Positions 22,331 through 34,160 of a stretch of DNA of 64,000 bases are shown here, one piece after another. Each line of letters opens with the position of its first letter. Positions within the stretch are counted from its first letter, which is position 1. Below the pieces are notes generated by a model, which saw nothing but the letters and a program-made list of their open reading frames with translations, had not been told where the DNA came from and did not search any database. The DNA is from Micropterix aruncella (lineage: Eukaryota > Arthropoda > Insecta > Lepidoptera > Micropterigidae), in the NCBI GenBank assembly GCA_944548615.1, contig OX155961.1:21160773-21224772 (forward strand). Reading direction: 5' to 3'. A program made the translations under genes and the position numbers.

Positions 22331-23536
22331 ATAAAAACATACTCAATTTTTTTTTCAAAACCTATAAGCTCTTATTTTTGTTTCTATATTTTTTTTTAAA
22401 TTATTATTTTTTCTAAATACAATACATAACATAATCTTCCCTCCCAGCCCTCCCTATTATTATTATTTACTTTACTAGTTTTAACCCGGAATTTCAGGTT
22501 AAATTTTTTTTCTTTCTTTTTGTTCATTACTATAATTATTTCATCTTCAATACTACTTACCCTTGAATATTTATAAACTATTAATACACATTCCCTACCA
22601 GAAAGGCACAGCTTCTTACCAACCTCACCCACCCACCCTTTATTCATTGCTATACATTTTTTCAGCAGCTTAACCATAGGTACTTTATTATATATATAAT
22701 ACTTGTTACTCGTTTGGCACAGCATTTACCGTATTTTATTACAGCTTTCTACAAGGATATACATTTAATCTTATTTTTTTTCATTGTTTTCTATTTTTTT
22801 TTTTGATAAATTTGTACATTATGTCTTTGACACTTAACCCTCAAATAGCTAAAACAAATTAGTTTAGACTGAAGACACTTACGCTTTCTCCCAGCTCACC
22901 GACACAGGAAATTCTACAAGATACAACGATAGCATTTATCAGATATACAGGACGATCGACTTTAAAAATTAAATATAAAATAAATCAATAAATATTCACA
23001 TCTCGGAAACATAACTCAAAGCACAACTCGGACAAACTTTCCCATACAAAATATTTTGAATTTTCTACTTTCACTTCCAACTACAAGTTAAAGAAAATAA
23101 AGCATATCACACAGTTCAAGCAGATTTCAACATACTATTAAAACATTTGAGTACCACTCAACATACACATAAATTCAAATTACATATCAATACACATACA
23201 CTTCAAATACAAATTAAAAACTATTAAAATACATTTCAAAACAAGTCTTGCACACATAAATTTAAAATAAATAAATAAACACAACACGTCAAGCTTACAC
23301 CTAAGATATCTTCTTCCTCTTTTTATCACTTATTAATTTTTTTTAACTATTTTTTTATTTTCTATTCGTCTAAAAACACAAACATTCACATATCACATTC
23401 ATTAACGTAACACGGACACACACGAGTCGGTACATTCAAATCAAATCAGATTTATAGAGCAAACGCAATAATCCCTACAAATATTAGTTCAGCAACGGTC
23501 ACTTACCATAAAAAATCTAAACTTTGAGTGTGCATA
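22331..23536. other. AT-rich leader of the LTR retrotransposon
   Basis: About 1.2 kb between the primer-site array and gag with no long plus-strand frame. It would hold the packaging signal; none can be named from sequence alone. Confidence 0.6.
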
Positions 23537-24826
23537 ATGGCACCAAGAAAGACAAAACCGTCAGAAAGGAAAACCAGGCATCGTCAACCATCACCAATCC
23601 CATCAGAACCAGAAGAACACCAACAAATCCCAACACCAACAAAAGAAACAGCTAATATACCTCAGGAAACAGCGCACATGGAGAATACCGACCATCACAG
23701 GCAACCACTGACAAATACACAGCCAGAATTGGAGCCAAGGAACAATAATATACCAAGGAACAGGCACGAGTTAGAACACACACCAGACACATCAAGGCTG
23801 CATATCCAAACCAGCGACGATGACACCGACATATTTCAGTCAACAGCAGACGGAAAGCCAAGATTTCATCCAAACCTATTCAAGTGGAATGTAAGATTTA
23901 ACGGTTCAACCCCAATTTTAGAATTTTTGGAAACCATCGAGGACAAAATCAGAGCAAGAGGAATTTCAGAAGCAGAGTTACTTCAAGGCTTCACAGACCT
24001 CCTAGAAGGTTCATCCCTACAATGGTACCGGACAATCAGGACCTACGCTACTTCATGGAAATTGTTGAAAGCAGCATTAATAAACAAATATGAACACCTG
24101 AATTATCAGACGAGATTGGAAAATGACCTAAGGAATACGAAACAGATCAACGAAGAAACAATGAACGACTTCATCACCCGCCTGGATACAATGAACAACA
24201 GGCTCACGTCAAAATTAAAAGACTCCACGATTATGGAAATAGTAAAGTTAAATGTGCTACCACTCTATCACACACTATTAGGCACCACCAAACTCACAGA
24301 TATCGGAAACCTTCTCGATCTGGCGAAAAATTACGAGCAGTACGCTCTCTCATCAGAGCCAAGCGCAGTAAGCGACACCCAAGTGCGACACCACACGCTA
24401 CCGAAAACTTCAAGAAATACGCAGGTAGCAGACATAAGCGAGTACAGTCATTACGCAGCAGAAGATCTAGCGGCAAGACCGTTCTCAGCGGAAATAGCAG
24501 CACTTCCACAAACCGCGAGTTTCGCGCAGAACCACTTCCGCAGCCAGCCGCAGTATAATGCCACCGATCAAACGAGAGTACCATTCAACAACCAACAACC
24601 GTACGGAAACCGGAGTCCGCGCCAAGGAGCAGCACCGCAAGACAAACAATGCAAAAAATGCAACGCCCTAGGACACACCTATCATGACTGCAGAAAATAT
24701 CCGCTCCCCATGTGCTTCAGATGCAAAACACCGAACACATACACGAACTCGTGCACAAGATGCAATCAAACACCACCACCGCCCCAACAGCCAAAAAACG
24801 GATTTATCCACGGCCGAAGGGAATAA
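23537..24826 (+). CDS. gag: Gag polyprotein of the LTR retrotransposon
   Basis: ATG at 23537 (context TGCATAATGG); an in-frame GTG at 23528 is less likely. About 429 codons. The N-terminus is basic, Pro/Gln-rich and low complexity. The middle carries a retrotransposon capsid-type domain (FKWNVRFNG, then LLQGFTDLLEGSSLQWYRT and ETMNDFITRLDTMNNRL). The C-terminus has a CCHC zinc knuckle, CKKCNALGHTYHDC (about 24650-24691). A second CFRC...C motif follows with Thr in place of His, so it is probably not a full knuckle. Gag forms the particle and binds RNA. It ends 114 bases past the pol-frame opening and overlaps pol by -1. It is intact. Confidence 0.93.
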   Translation: MAPRKTKPSERKTRHRQPSPIPSEPEEHQQIPTPTKETANIPQETAHMENTDHHRQPLTNTQPELEPRNNNIPRNRHELEHTPDTSRLHIQTSDDDTDIFQSTADGKPRFHPNLFKWNVRFNGSTPILEFLETIEDKIRARGISEAELLQGFTDLLEGSSLQWYRTIRTYATSWKLLKAALINKYEHLNYQTRLENDLRNTKQINEETMNDFITRLDTMNNRLTSKLKDSTIMEIVKLNVLPLYHTLLGTTKLTDIGNLLDLAKNYEQYALSSEPSAVSDTQVRHHTLPKTSRNTQVADISEYSHYAAEDLAARPFSAEIAALPQTASFAQNHFRSQPQYNATDQTRVPFNNQQPYGNRSPRQGAAPQDKQCKKCNALGHTYHDCRKYPLPMCFRCKTPNTYTNSCTRCNQTPPPPQQPKNGFIHGRRE

Positions 24827-24864
24827 ACGCAAGTACAGCCGTGGAAAACTTTACGCTTTCGGCC
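24793..24864 (+). promoter_or_regulatory. Programmed -1 frameshift signal at the gag-pol junction
   Basis: A AAA AAC at 24793-24799 is in the correct phase: the gag codons are AAA (24794-24796) and AAC (24797-24799), and slipping back one base enters the pol frame. After an 8-base spacer, CCACGGC (24808-24814) can pair with GCCGTGG (24838-24844). Loop bases CGAAGG (24815-24820) can also pair with CTTTCG (24856-24861), giving a possible pseudoknot. An alternative stem, GGCCGAA/TTCGGCC (24812-24818 with 24858-24864), competes with it. Heptamer, spacer and structure fit the standard -1 rule. Confidence 0.82.
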
Positions 24865-27800
24865 AACACACATGACTACGACATACGCCCCCACGCAGAA
24901 ATAACGGTAATGGGCCACATCTATAGAGGTCTCATCGATACAGGCTGCGCCATATGCATAATAGGAAAAAATCCATACAATGCAGGGGCATTAAAGGGTC
25001 TACGGTTGGAAAAGTCAAGAAACCACCTCTCAACAGCGGACGGCGTGACACAAAAAGTTATAGGATCAGCAACGTTACCGGTCACATACCAGAATAGGAC
25101 AGAAAACATACAATTCCTCATCTGCCCATCCATAGAAAAGGACGTAATACTAGGCATAGACTTTATAAGGAAATTCAACGTCAAAATTTCAGTAAACAAC
25201 AGTCAGGAAATACAACTCTCACAGTTAGATGCCGCCAGCAACGGACAACTCATAAACTCCGAAAATCTCACACCTCTTCAAGTAAAACATATGAACCACG
25301 TCAAACACTTATTCGAGGACATATCCTACGAAAAAAGAGGATTGGGAAAAACACATTTAATAGAACATAGAATCGTAACCACGGGAGAACCAATCAGGCA
25401 AAGACCGTACCCTCTATCTCCAGCGAAAGAAAAGATCATAAAGGAAGAAATCGATGAAATGCTGCGTCTAGGAGTAATCGTTCCTACCAAATCGCCATGG
25501 TGCAACCCCATAGTAGTAGTCTCGAAAAAAGATGGAAGCCCAAGAGTGTGCCTGGACTCACGAAAACTCAATGAGGTTACCCGAAAAAACCGATACCCGA
25601 TGGCATCCTCACAAAAGATACTCGACAGCTTGGGTAATTCAAAATACCTATCATCCATAGATCTATCAAAGGCATTCTGGCAGATACCACTGGAAAAGTC
25701 ATCCACTTACAAGACGGCCTTCGCAATTCCAGGGAAAGGAATGTACTGTTTTACACGCCTGCCATTCGGCGTCTGTAACGCTTCCAGCGACTTAGCATCT
25801 CTAATGGACAAACTGTTTGGTCCAGAATGCGACAACAGAGTTTTCGCCTATGCGGACGACCTGATCGTCGCATCACGTACGTTCGAAGAACATATCGAAA
25901 CACTAATCCGCGTAAGAGACAGCTTAAAGGAGGCTGGTCTCACGATAAATCTAAAAAAGTGCGAGTTCTTTCGACAAGAATTGAAGTACCTCGGTTACAT
26001 AGTGGACAAACAAGGCCTCAGAACGGACCCAGAGAAAATTATCTGCGTGAAAGAATTCCCAAGGCCAGACCGCATCAAACAAGTTAGAAGCTTCCTGGGA
26101 TTATGTGGTTATTACCGCAAATTCATCCAAAACTACTCCAAAATTGCCGCACCCCTTTGTAAATTGACGGGTGGGAAAAAGGGAGAAAAACACAACTTCA
26201 AGTGGTCAGAAGAGGCGGAAAACGCTTTCCAAACACTCAAACTAGCACTGTGTTCAGCTCCAATACTTATATGTCCCGACTTCAATAAAACATTTACCAT
26301 ACATTGCGACGCGAGCGACATCGCAGTCGGAGCAGCTTTGACACAATTCTCGGAGGAAGATAAAATCGACTTACCGGTATCTTACTTCTCACGTACCCTA
26401 AGTCCAGCGGAGAAAAACTATTCAACAACTGAAAAAGAATTAATGGCAGTATTACGAGCGGTCGAACACTACAAAACATACGTGGACGGCGCACACTTCA
26501 AGGTCATAACAGATCACTCTAGTCTACGATGGCTCTCAAAGCTAGAAAACCCCACGGGCAGACTGGCGAGGTGGAGCACTCTACTGTCGCAATACGACAT
26601 GGAGATTGTCCACCGAAAAGGCAGTCTGAACGTGGTGGCAGATGCATTGTCAAGGATACCATGCGCAGCAATGTCAGACACACCACAAACAGACGACTGG
26701 TATGAATACATGCGGGCAACAACGCTGAAGGATCCATACGCGGCACCGGACTACAAGGTGGAGGGAAATGACTTATACAGATACTTCGCGCCAAAAAGAG
26801 GTGAGCAGCGACAAAACCCATGGAAAATAGTCCTGAGATCAAAAGATAGGGAAAATGCGATTAAGGATATCCACAGTGGAAGTTTCGCGGTACACTTTGG
26901 AGTTTTTAAGACACTAAAAAAGCTCCAGTCTTATTATTATTGGCCAGGTATGCAGAAACAAGTCAAAAAACACATAAAAAATTGCGACACCTGCAAGGCT
27001 CACAAGATCAGGACGGCACCCCCTCATGGTTTGATGGTGACACCAAAAGCGGTTAACACGCCAATGCACACACTCAGTTTAGACATAATTGGTCCCTTAC
27101 CTCGCTCAACGAACGGGTTCACATACATCCTATCAATCGTAGACGTATTCACTAAATTTTGCTGGCTTTTTGCCCTAAGACAAGCCACGTCCGCAAGTAT
27201 AATAAAACATCTAGAAAACAGCGTGTTCTTAACTTACGGGACCCCAGCTGTAATAATCCTAGATAACGCGACATACTTCAGGTCAAAAGCATTTAGGCAA
27301 TTAGCGGAAAAATACAAGATACCGAGATTATTTTACGGATGCGTATACGCTCCACAATCAAATACGGTAGAAAGATACAACCAAACGATCGAAACATCTC
27401 TATCAATCTTGACGGAAAAAAATCAGAAGCTTTGGGACAGATACATTATGCTAATCCAAAACGCGCTTAACAATCATGTCAATCTAGCGACGGGCTTCAC
27501 ACCAGTATATCTAATGTATGGACGCGAGACTCATACAGATGGCCGATACCACTCTTTATTAAGTTACATACCGGGGGAAAAGGGAAAATTAACTGTAGAC
27601 ACCCCGCAAGAATTCGCCAAAGGCCTCGAAACATTAGCAGACACATACGACATAGTAAGAGATAGGTTAATGGAAGCTTTCCGAAACAACGCTACACGAT
27701 ATAACTTAAGGCGCAAGCACGTAGAGTTCAAAATAGGTGAAACGATTTGGGCCAAAAACCACCAGCAGTCAAGAAAAATTGACTTTTTCTCAAGTAAGCT

Positions 27801-27921
27801 GGCACCACGGTACATAAAATGCACAATAGTGTCAAAAAAGTCACCTGTTGCTTATGAGATTATGGATGAGAACGGAGTTAATAAAGGTTTATTCCATATT
27901 AAAGACTTAGCCCGGAATTGA
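24793..27921 (+). CDS. pol: Pol polyprotein: protease, reverse transcriptase, RNase H, integrase
   Basis: The -1 frame is open from 24712 and entered at the slippery site. Protease: GLIDTGCAICIIG with the DTG at about 24937. RT: LDSRKLNE, IDLSKAFWQ with the first Asp at 25660, and FAYADD with the YADD box at 25849-25860. RNase H: HCDASD (Asp at 26308) and a later TDHSSLRWL. Integrase: C..C of the zinc module at 26983-26994, then Asp at 27082, Asp at 27262 and Glu at 27370. The last two are separated by 35 residues, as in D,D(35)E enzymes. The C-terminal part, KLAPRYIKCTIVSKK...YEI, is the usual integrase tail. About 1040 codons, no internal stop, all catalytic residues present. TGA ends it at 27919-27921. 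Confidence 0.95.
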   Translation, partial: KKRIYPRPKGINASTAVENFTLSANTHDYDIRPHAEITVMGHIYRGLIDTGCAICIIGKNPYNAGALKGLRLEKSRNHLSTADGVTQKVIGSATLPVTYQNRTENIQFLICPSIEKDVILGIDFIRKFNVKISVNNSQEIQLSQLDAASNGQLINSENLTPLQVKHMNHVKHLFEDISYEKRGLGKTHLIEHRIVTTGEPIRQRPYPLSPAKEKIIKEEIDEMLRLGVIVPTKSPWCNPIVVVSKKDGSPRVCLDSRKLNEVTRKNRYPMASSQKILDSLGNSKYLSSIDLSKAFWQIPLEKSSTYKTAFAIPGKGMYCFTRLPFGVCNASSDLASLMDKLFGPECDNRVFAYADDLIVASRTFEEHIETLIRVRDSLKEAGLTINLKKCEFFRQELKYLGYIVDKQGLRTDPEKIICVKEFPRPDRIKQVRSFLGLCGYYRKFIQNYSKIAAPLCKLTGGKKGEKHNFKWSEEAENAFQTLKLALCSAPILICPDFNKTFTIHCDASDIAVGAALTQFSEEDKIDLPVSYFSRTLSPAEKNYSTTEKELMAVLRAVEHYKTYVDGAHFKVITDHSSLRWLSKLENPTGRLARWSTLLSQYDMEIVHRKGSLNVVADALSRIPCAAMSDTPQTDDWYEYMRATTLKDPYAAPDYKVEGNDLYRYFAPKRGEQRQNPWKIVLRSKDRENAIKDIHSGSFAVHFGVFKTLKKLQSYYYWPGMQKQVKKHIKNCDTCKAHKIRTAPPHGLMVTPKAVNTPMHTLSLDIIGPLPRSTNGFTYILSIVDVFTKFCWLFALRQATSASIIKHLENSVFLTYGTPAVIILDNATYFRSKAFRQLAEKYKIPRLFYGCVYAPQSNTVERYNQTIETSLSILTEKNQKLWDRYIMLIQNALNNHVNLATGFTPVYLMYGRETHTDGRYHSLLSYIPGEKGKLTVDTPQEFAKGLETLADTYDIVRDRLMEAFRNNATRYNLRRKHVEFKIGETIWAKNHQQSRKIDFFSSKLAPRYIKCTIVSKKSPVAYEIMDENGVNKGLFHIKDLARN

Positions 27922-30900
27922 CAGCCGAAATCGGAAGTAAAAATAGTAATAAACACCCTGTGGTCGCTGAGCAAGGGAGGAGAGCGCATTTGTTCAGAGG
28001 TAAAAATTAAATTTAAAATAAAAAAGCAATAAGGAACAGGGTAAGAAAGTCAAACAGCCATAAAGAAAGACCAAACGATAGTAACAAGTAAATGAGTAAA
28101 TTATAAAATAAAAAATCCCCTTAAAAACCCAAAATATAAATTAAATATAAATCCCAGATTAGTACCCAAAACCTTATATAAAAATTACATATCGAAGAAC
28201 CACAGCAAATTAAAAACGGTCAACTGCGCATATATTTTTATAAAAATAAATTATATATAATTTATTTTTATAAAAATAAATATTATCCAACCTGGCTAAA
28301 AACCGGTTGGACTCCTTTAAAATTTTTTAATAGCAACATATTGTTCATTTTTCTATACACATTTAACCATATATTTTTTTCTCGACCGATTCCCTTAGCA
28401 AGAGCGCTTGCGGATAAGCTAAAATAGCAGCCTACGAAGCGAAGTCATTCTTTACCTAAACTATTTTTTATCAGTACCATATTTTGCGTACAATTTATTT
28501 ATATATTGAGAAAGGTTCGGTGGTATTAACCTTTCTATAAAATAGAAAAACACCGGGAAGTCCAAGTAAAATGTTACAATTCCGCTTGCTTCCATTTGAT
28601 GATTTAGATAGGGAGATATTTTTTATATTTTTCGCACGGAATGCAGTCGACAGGCCTAATTAGCGAACAGGAACCATCGTAAGCATAAACCGTCGCTGAA
28701 CATTTAATTAGCTACAGAAAAACTTCGTTTCACCCTAACCAAGGTTAGGACCCGATGGACATCGTCCATTACCATGAACTCCCAATAGGCATCCGCAAGA
28801 AATTTTTTATTTGAAAAAGCTCCTTAGTTTGTCCATTCGAACCCTATAAAACTGAAAACGAACCAGAATTAGCCGTATCAACCGATTCGTTCCATTATTA
28901 AGTATAATAATTTAAAAATTCACAATGACAAGATAATAAATAGGTACGAGACATTCCGTTTTAGAATGAATGAAAGAATAAGAGGAAACCCATGAATGTC
29001 GATGTAAGAAAGTTGTATGAATAGGGTGCGAAAGGAAAACTCAATGACAAAAACCGAAAATATTAATCTCACACAGTCAAAATTTTTCCAACTTAACAAA
29101 TGGTAGATACAGCAGAAACTCTGTGCTCAAAGGAACTCACCATTCCAAGTTAAATACTTTCTTTCAACAAGTAAAACAGATGCAGGTAGATCCTAGCCAA
29201 CTCTTGGAAGAGAAATTATCTTAACAAAACCAACAAGGGCATAGACCGGGATGTCTTCAAACTCCAGAACCAGCGTAACGACATTAAAAGCGTATACAGC
29301 TGTCACTCTCACTCCCAGTTAAATTACAGGTTCTTCAAATATTTATTTTATATTATAATCATATACCATACGATCATGTAAAAAAATCTTTATCTTTATA
29401 TTAACGGCACTTCGAGAGGGAAGACACAGGAAAATTCGAGAATTAAAATCACGATTTCCCAAAGTTCATCCAATACGAGAAGCAGTCCGATTAAAAACAG
29501 TCCGATATCAGGCAACACTTCTTTTTTTCTTACAGTTTTATTTATTATTATATTGATTTATTCATTTATATTACAACGACATTATTCTCCAGAGACGCCA
29601 TATTTTTCCTACTTTATTGATAAATACTTTATTATATATATTTATAGCTCACAATCGGTGAGCAAGGTACTAGCGATTGCTAGCGTTTGTATCATATTAT
29701 ATTATATATGGGTACTAATCGAATATCATTCTATTCCCTGATGATGCAGATCGTTGTGATTCCCGGAATAACCTCTACTATGTATTTTTTTTTGTTCTTT
29801 ACAGCATCCTAACGGTTACTATTTTCTTACCGATTACTGAAGTCTTTTTACTATTTTTATTTTTACTATTCAACAAATAACCGTTCACCCCATACTCCGT
29901 TCAATCAAATAATGAACAATCTCAAGCTCATTACAAAACTTTTCATAACCACCAAAGGTTCATTTATTATTTTTAAAATCAGGAATTACAGGCAGGCGTA
30001 GACAAGTTTAATCATAAAAAACATGTTCATTTTCTTCATTTATATTATTTTTTCTCAAAATCCCTTCATTTTAGGAAAATTTTCTATATATATAGCCCGA
30101 CCACTTGCAAAGCAAAAAAAAATAATTCTTTTCTCTGTATATAATTGCATTATGTCATACCTATACGAGTTTTACTCAAAATTTTCATTGTTTCACATTG
30201 CTATAAAGAGAATATTTGCTAATAACGACAGAAATAAGCCAAAGTAAGTCTTAATACATTTGAAATATTAAGATTAATAGAAAAAGAACACTTAACAAAG
30301 GTTTGAACATTCTGCCTTCCGTCTTCCCCAAATCCTCCAAAGTATGCGACCTCAATATAAATAGTGATGCTGCGTAAAAATGCTATTCCAGACATTATAC
30401 CACGTGAAGTGCTGTAACCCCAACGAGTCAACCACCAACGCTGGAAACCAAGACTGCAGCGACGCCAACAGGCCTCCCAGTCAAAACCGAACGTGACAAC
30501 AAACTCGGCGCAGACATGCAGCAACGTCAGTGCGATGGGTCTGAGATAAGCGCCGCTAGGCCACTCCCCATTCGCACGACGTAGCGCATGAAGGCGTTCT
30601 CACGACGGAGTTGTTGCCATTAACGTGCAACCTCAGCGTGAGACGCGGCGTGCAGTACATTGCAGTCCACCCAGGGGCAGCAATCGCGACGGCCACTGCC
30701 GTTTCCCGTTGCGAGCCCAGCGGCAGACGAGCATACCGACCTGCCGGCAGCCTGCGAGCGCAGCCGCCCGCACTGCGAGGGCCACTGGTCTACGCTCCGC
30801 GGCTACGTCACCACAACCCGGTATCGTCAGGTAACGAGCAAGTATCGTTCCACACTAGTAGCTGAAAGACTATTCAAATAGCGCAACACTTTTGTGGAGT

Positions 30901-32093
30901 ACAAACGGAAATCGTGAAAGTAAAGTTAATTAGTGAAGAACTAATACCAATTAGCAGCGAAGAAACGAAATTCCGAAACTTTAGTGATACAGACGCTAAT
31001 CCTGAATACGACCTAAACTCTCAGGAGTAGAAAGTGCCAATTAACGACAGTGACAGAGACACAAAATCAGATTGTACTTTCACTCGGAGAGCAAAACTTC
31101 GTCAAACATTAACACCTTCCCTTGCCGTAAGGACAAATAATTGATCACTCGTTGTTTTCTCCTTATTGTTCAAGGAACGGATACAAAGCGCCTCGATGCC
31201 CATGCCAGGGTAATCTTGAGGCGAAGCGACAAGCGACCGATCAGCGCAGCACCACTACTAAGAAGACCATCGATACTCGGTAGAAAGAGGAAGAACAGGA
31301 AGAAATTACAGAAAACTCCCAGCGGAAAACGTTATCCGACGGACGTTAAAATCGTCACCTTAAAGACTGTTTGTTAAGACTAAAGTGTAGTTCATATCTT
31401 TCTTTATTATTTTTATTATTCCATTTCGTATAAAGAAACTTGGCAGAAATCAAAACGTCATTAATTAGAAATATTTCTAGGAAATTCTATTTAAATTCTG
31501 TTTCGGTCTGTTTAAAATTAAGTTTAAATTAGAAAATGTTAAATGTTACGACTCATAAGAGGTCAACTTCACGTTATTTTTTTCACGACGTCTTCACGTT
31601 ATTATTTTTTTTTCACTTATACTGTATTACCGTTTCCGAGAAAAATAATCTCAACGCCCATCAGGCAAATCGCAGAATCTTCATCTGCATTTAAATCATG
31701 TAATAATTATTTTCATATTCTTAGACGATAATGTTACCAGCTAAGTGTTAAAATTTAATAGATAATTTAAGTTAAGTCAGTTTAGAGTTTCGGCTGAGAT
31801 CCGAACGTACAAAGTAGATACTATTATGTTTTTACATAGGTACATACTGTTATGTTTTTCTTGTTTATCATTCTGATATTTTTGTTCATCGCCCTCTGCG
31901 ACATAGCCTTAAGGCATTATATTTCTGAATGTGTTACCAAATAAGTTAAAATGTACTTGATAGATTCCTCGTATTAGGCAGGACACATTCCTAAACCGTT
32001 CCTTTGCTTGCAGTTCATGCACTTAGTAGTATTTCTTCTAGACCATAATTTTCTCTTTGAGTGTCAGGAGCCACTCCTTCATCCAACCTGGCG
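27922..32093. other. 4.2-kb 3' region of the LTR retrotransposon without a long frame
   Basis: No frame over about 101 codons on either strand and no env-like signal peptide, cleavage site or membrane pair. 30530-30860 is GC-rich; the rest is AT-rich. The 20 bases before the 3' LTR (ATCCAACCTGGCG end) are not purine-rich, so the usual polypurine tract is missing from its normal place. ATCCAACCTGGC also occurs at about 28287-28298. Confidence 0.75.
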
Positions 32094-33882
32094 TGCAATG
32101 CCCAAGGTTCATTGCTTGTTATTATTTTCTATTTAAATAAATATTTTATATTCGCCATTCACCGTGTTACGATAATGCGATAAGCAATTAACCGTACACG
32201 GCGAATTGGTCAACGACCCTCCCTATTGATTTGATAATTCTCACGCACCGAATTTAACGGGCGATTTTGGACGGTCTTCCTTCTTGGACGGACCACCGAG
32301 CAAGGCGGTCATCGAAGCGGCGGTCCGCGGCTTCCGGCCGCGGGCCGGCTGGTCACTATTCAGCCATATCTCAATGAGAAAGCATTATTCATTAATCAGT
32401 AGTAAAATCAGTGTAAATACTTTTAACTAGCAGCAGTGGTCGCTGGCATCTTTCTACATCTCCCATTACCCAGGCAAGTGTGAACAAACGTATGTTAAGG
32501 TCGTTCTTTCCACGCGCTCTGCGCAGCCACGTTTTTCTAAATTTCTAGTATGCCATAATAATATTCAGATCCTCACTTAAACGCCTAAGCCGTAATCTCG
32601 CGCCGCAGGCGCAAATTAGATTCCGTATATATATTTTTTCTTTTGCAAATGTTTGCGCCGACCGCCATTACGCGACTCGGCAAAATCGGTCTCAATCACA
32701 GCGATCCGTACTCATTCCTTTCAAACGAACCCTCCTTTCCACTCCGCTCACCATTAACATTAGACGAGGTCAGTATTTTTAGAATCAACATATTTTTAAT
32801 ATAACTTGTAAAAATATAATCCGGGACACGCGGTAAATTCCGTCCCGCAGGGATCCCGAGCGGCATACCCGCACGGATCCAAAAGTGTAACCTTTTCTTT
32901 CTTTATATTATAATATATTTTCATAATTTTAGTTACAGCGCCCACGCGCGCTGCAAAGGCGGTAAAAACCCATATTGTAAGGTCGCCACGTTTCTTTGGA
33001 ATAAAACTTCATTTCACTCATAACTCTTTATTTTTCTTTCATCTTATTACCACGAAAACAGGGATAAAAAGGACATAAAATCAGGTGTTAATAAATTAAG
33101 AGAAGGCGGGGTTCCAGCCTGAGGAATTACATAGAATCGAAATATATATTTATTTCATTATTTAATATCTGGCGAAATTCGCATCTCGTCAAGGAAGAAT
33201 TTAGAAAATATAGCAGGGGTTTAGCAAGGTTCCGAACCGACGCGGAACGGGTCGATTATCGTTCACGCAGGCAGTGCGACAGACGGCCGTCAGAGGGCGT
33301 GAGCGTAGACGTCAGAACGTTGATACGCGGAGATTGACACCTTTCACAGGAAACAAGGAATATTGCTAAATTCGCGCTCAAGGGCACTCAGGAAGAACCT
33401 CAGAGGTAATTAACAAGTTTAGTGGCCATTTATATAAGTATAAAACACACGGGCGGAGACCCTCGTCCTTGCCAGATCCCTATATCCCCACCTTAAGAAG
33501 CGGTGTTTCTTTCAATCCTCCCAAAGTAAAATCAATGTCGTCCGCTCCCCGGAGTGCTCTCGCGTCCGTAGGTCGATCCTTGCCCTGAGGATTTACTCCC
33601 CACGACCCGTTATTAAGGCTCGTCGGCTGAGTGCTGGGTTCCTCAAAGGATTGACTTGCATCCCCATTGCCAGCTGCGCTAGACGATGGCCAGTTGTGCT
33701 TGCAGTTTTGCATAGGCTCCGGCTGTTCCCCACGTACCGAAGGCCACTGGCGCCCAAACCTCGATTCAAGAGGACTTACAAAATCAGTATTTTCATCTTT
33801 CGTGTTCCTTCGGCCCGTGAGACAGCATCTTTTCCCATCCTGACGATGACGTTTAAATATTAAATAAACGGAGCTCATGACA
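32094..33882 (+). repeat. 3' LTR
   Basis: Offset exactly 11820 bases from the 5' LTR, with no difference seen. AATAAA at 33863-33868. Followed by ATAT and then the right part of repeat R. Confidence 0.95.
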
Positions 33883-34060
33883 ATATTTATGTTAATTTAT
33901 TGACATTTGGACATTTGAACATTTAGACAACTGCTTACTTGCTAACAGTTAATACACCCTATGACACTCGGGACGACATAACGATTCTAACAATACCACA
34001 CACTTTTAAATAAGTTCAAGCGTTGAAAAGTTAGGGTGGAATAAAAAAACGGAAAACATA
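33883..34060 (+). repeat. Dispersed repeat R, copy 2, right part
   Basis: Continues copy 2 from 20273. ACACCCTATGACACTCGGGA and GACATAACGATTCTAACAAT match the reverse complement of about 115-180. A short frame reads PYDTRDDITILTIPHTFK, parallel to PYDTRDDIMILTISYTSK in copy 1. Similarity fades near 34050-34090. Confidence 0.75.
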
Positions 34061-34160
34061 CATAGATGAACCCTGTACAAGTGTACACGTTACACTCCTT
34101 TTTTTTTTTGTTTGTCAATCAGAAATTAAAAATCCTTTAGATAAACAATTATTCGTGAAA

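Larger units (their letters stand above)
20274..33882 (+). mobile_element. Complete 13.6-kb Ty3/Gypsy LTR retrotransposon
   Basis: Two 1789-bp LTRs (20274-22062 and 32094-33882) start TG and end CA, and I found no mismatch when comparing them line by line. Order: 5' LTR, tRNA-Lys-type primer site, 1.4-kb leader, gag, pol (protease, RT, RNase H, integrase) in the -1 frame, 4.2 kb without a long frame, 3' LTR. Protease-RT-RNase H-integrase order is Ty3/Gypsy. Very long LTRs with a Lys primer site recall the Osvaldo/Ulysses group, which is inference. Matching LTRs and open gag and pol argue for a recent, possibly still competent insertion. No env-like frame is seen. Confidence 0.95.

Noticed and set aside
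24650..24760. Second CCHC zinc knuckle in Gag
   Set aside because: The His position is Thr and the spacing is not standard; only the first knuckle is counted.
30219..30865. Possible env or accessory gene in the LTR element's 3' region
   Set aside because: Longest frames are about 101 and 85 codons, on opposite strands, without signal peptide, membrane segment or cleavage motif.
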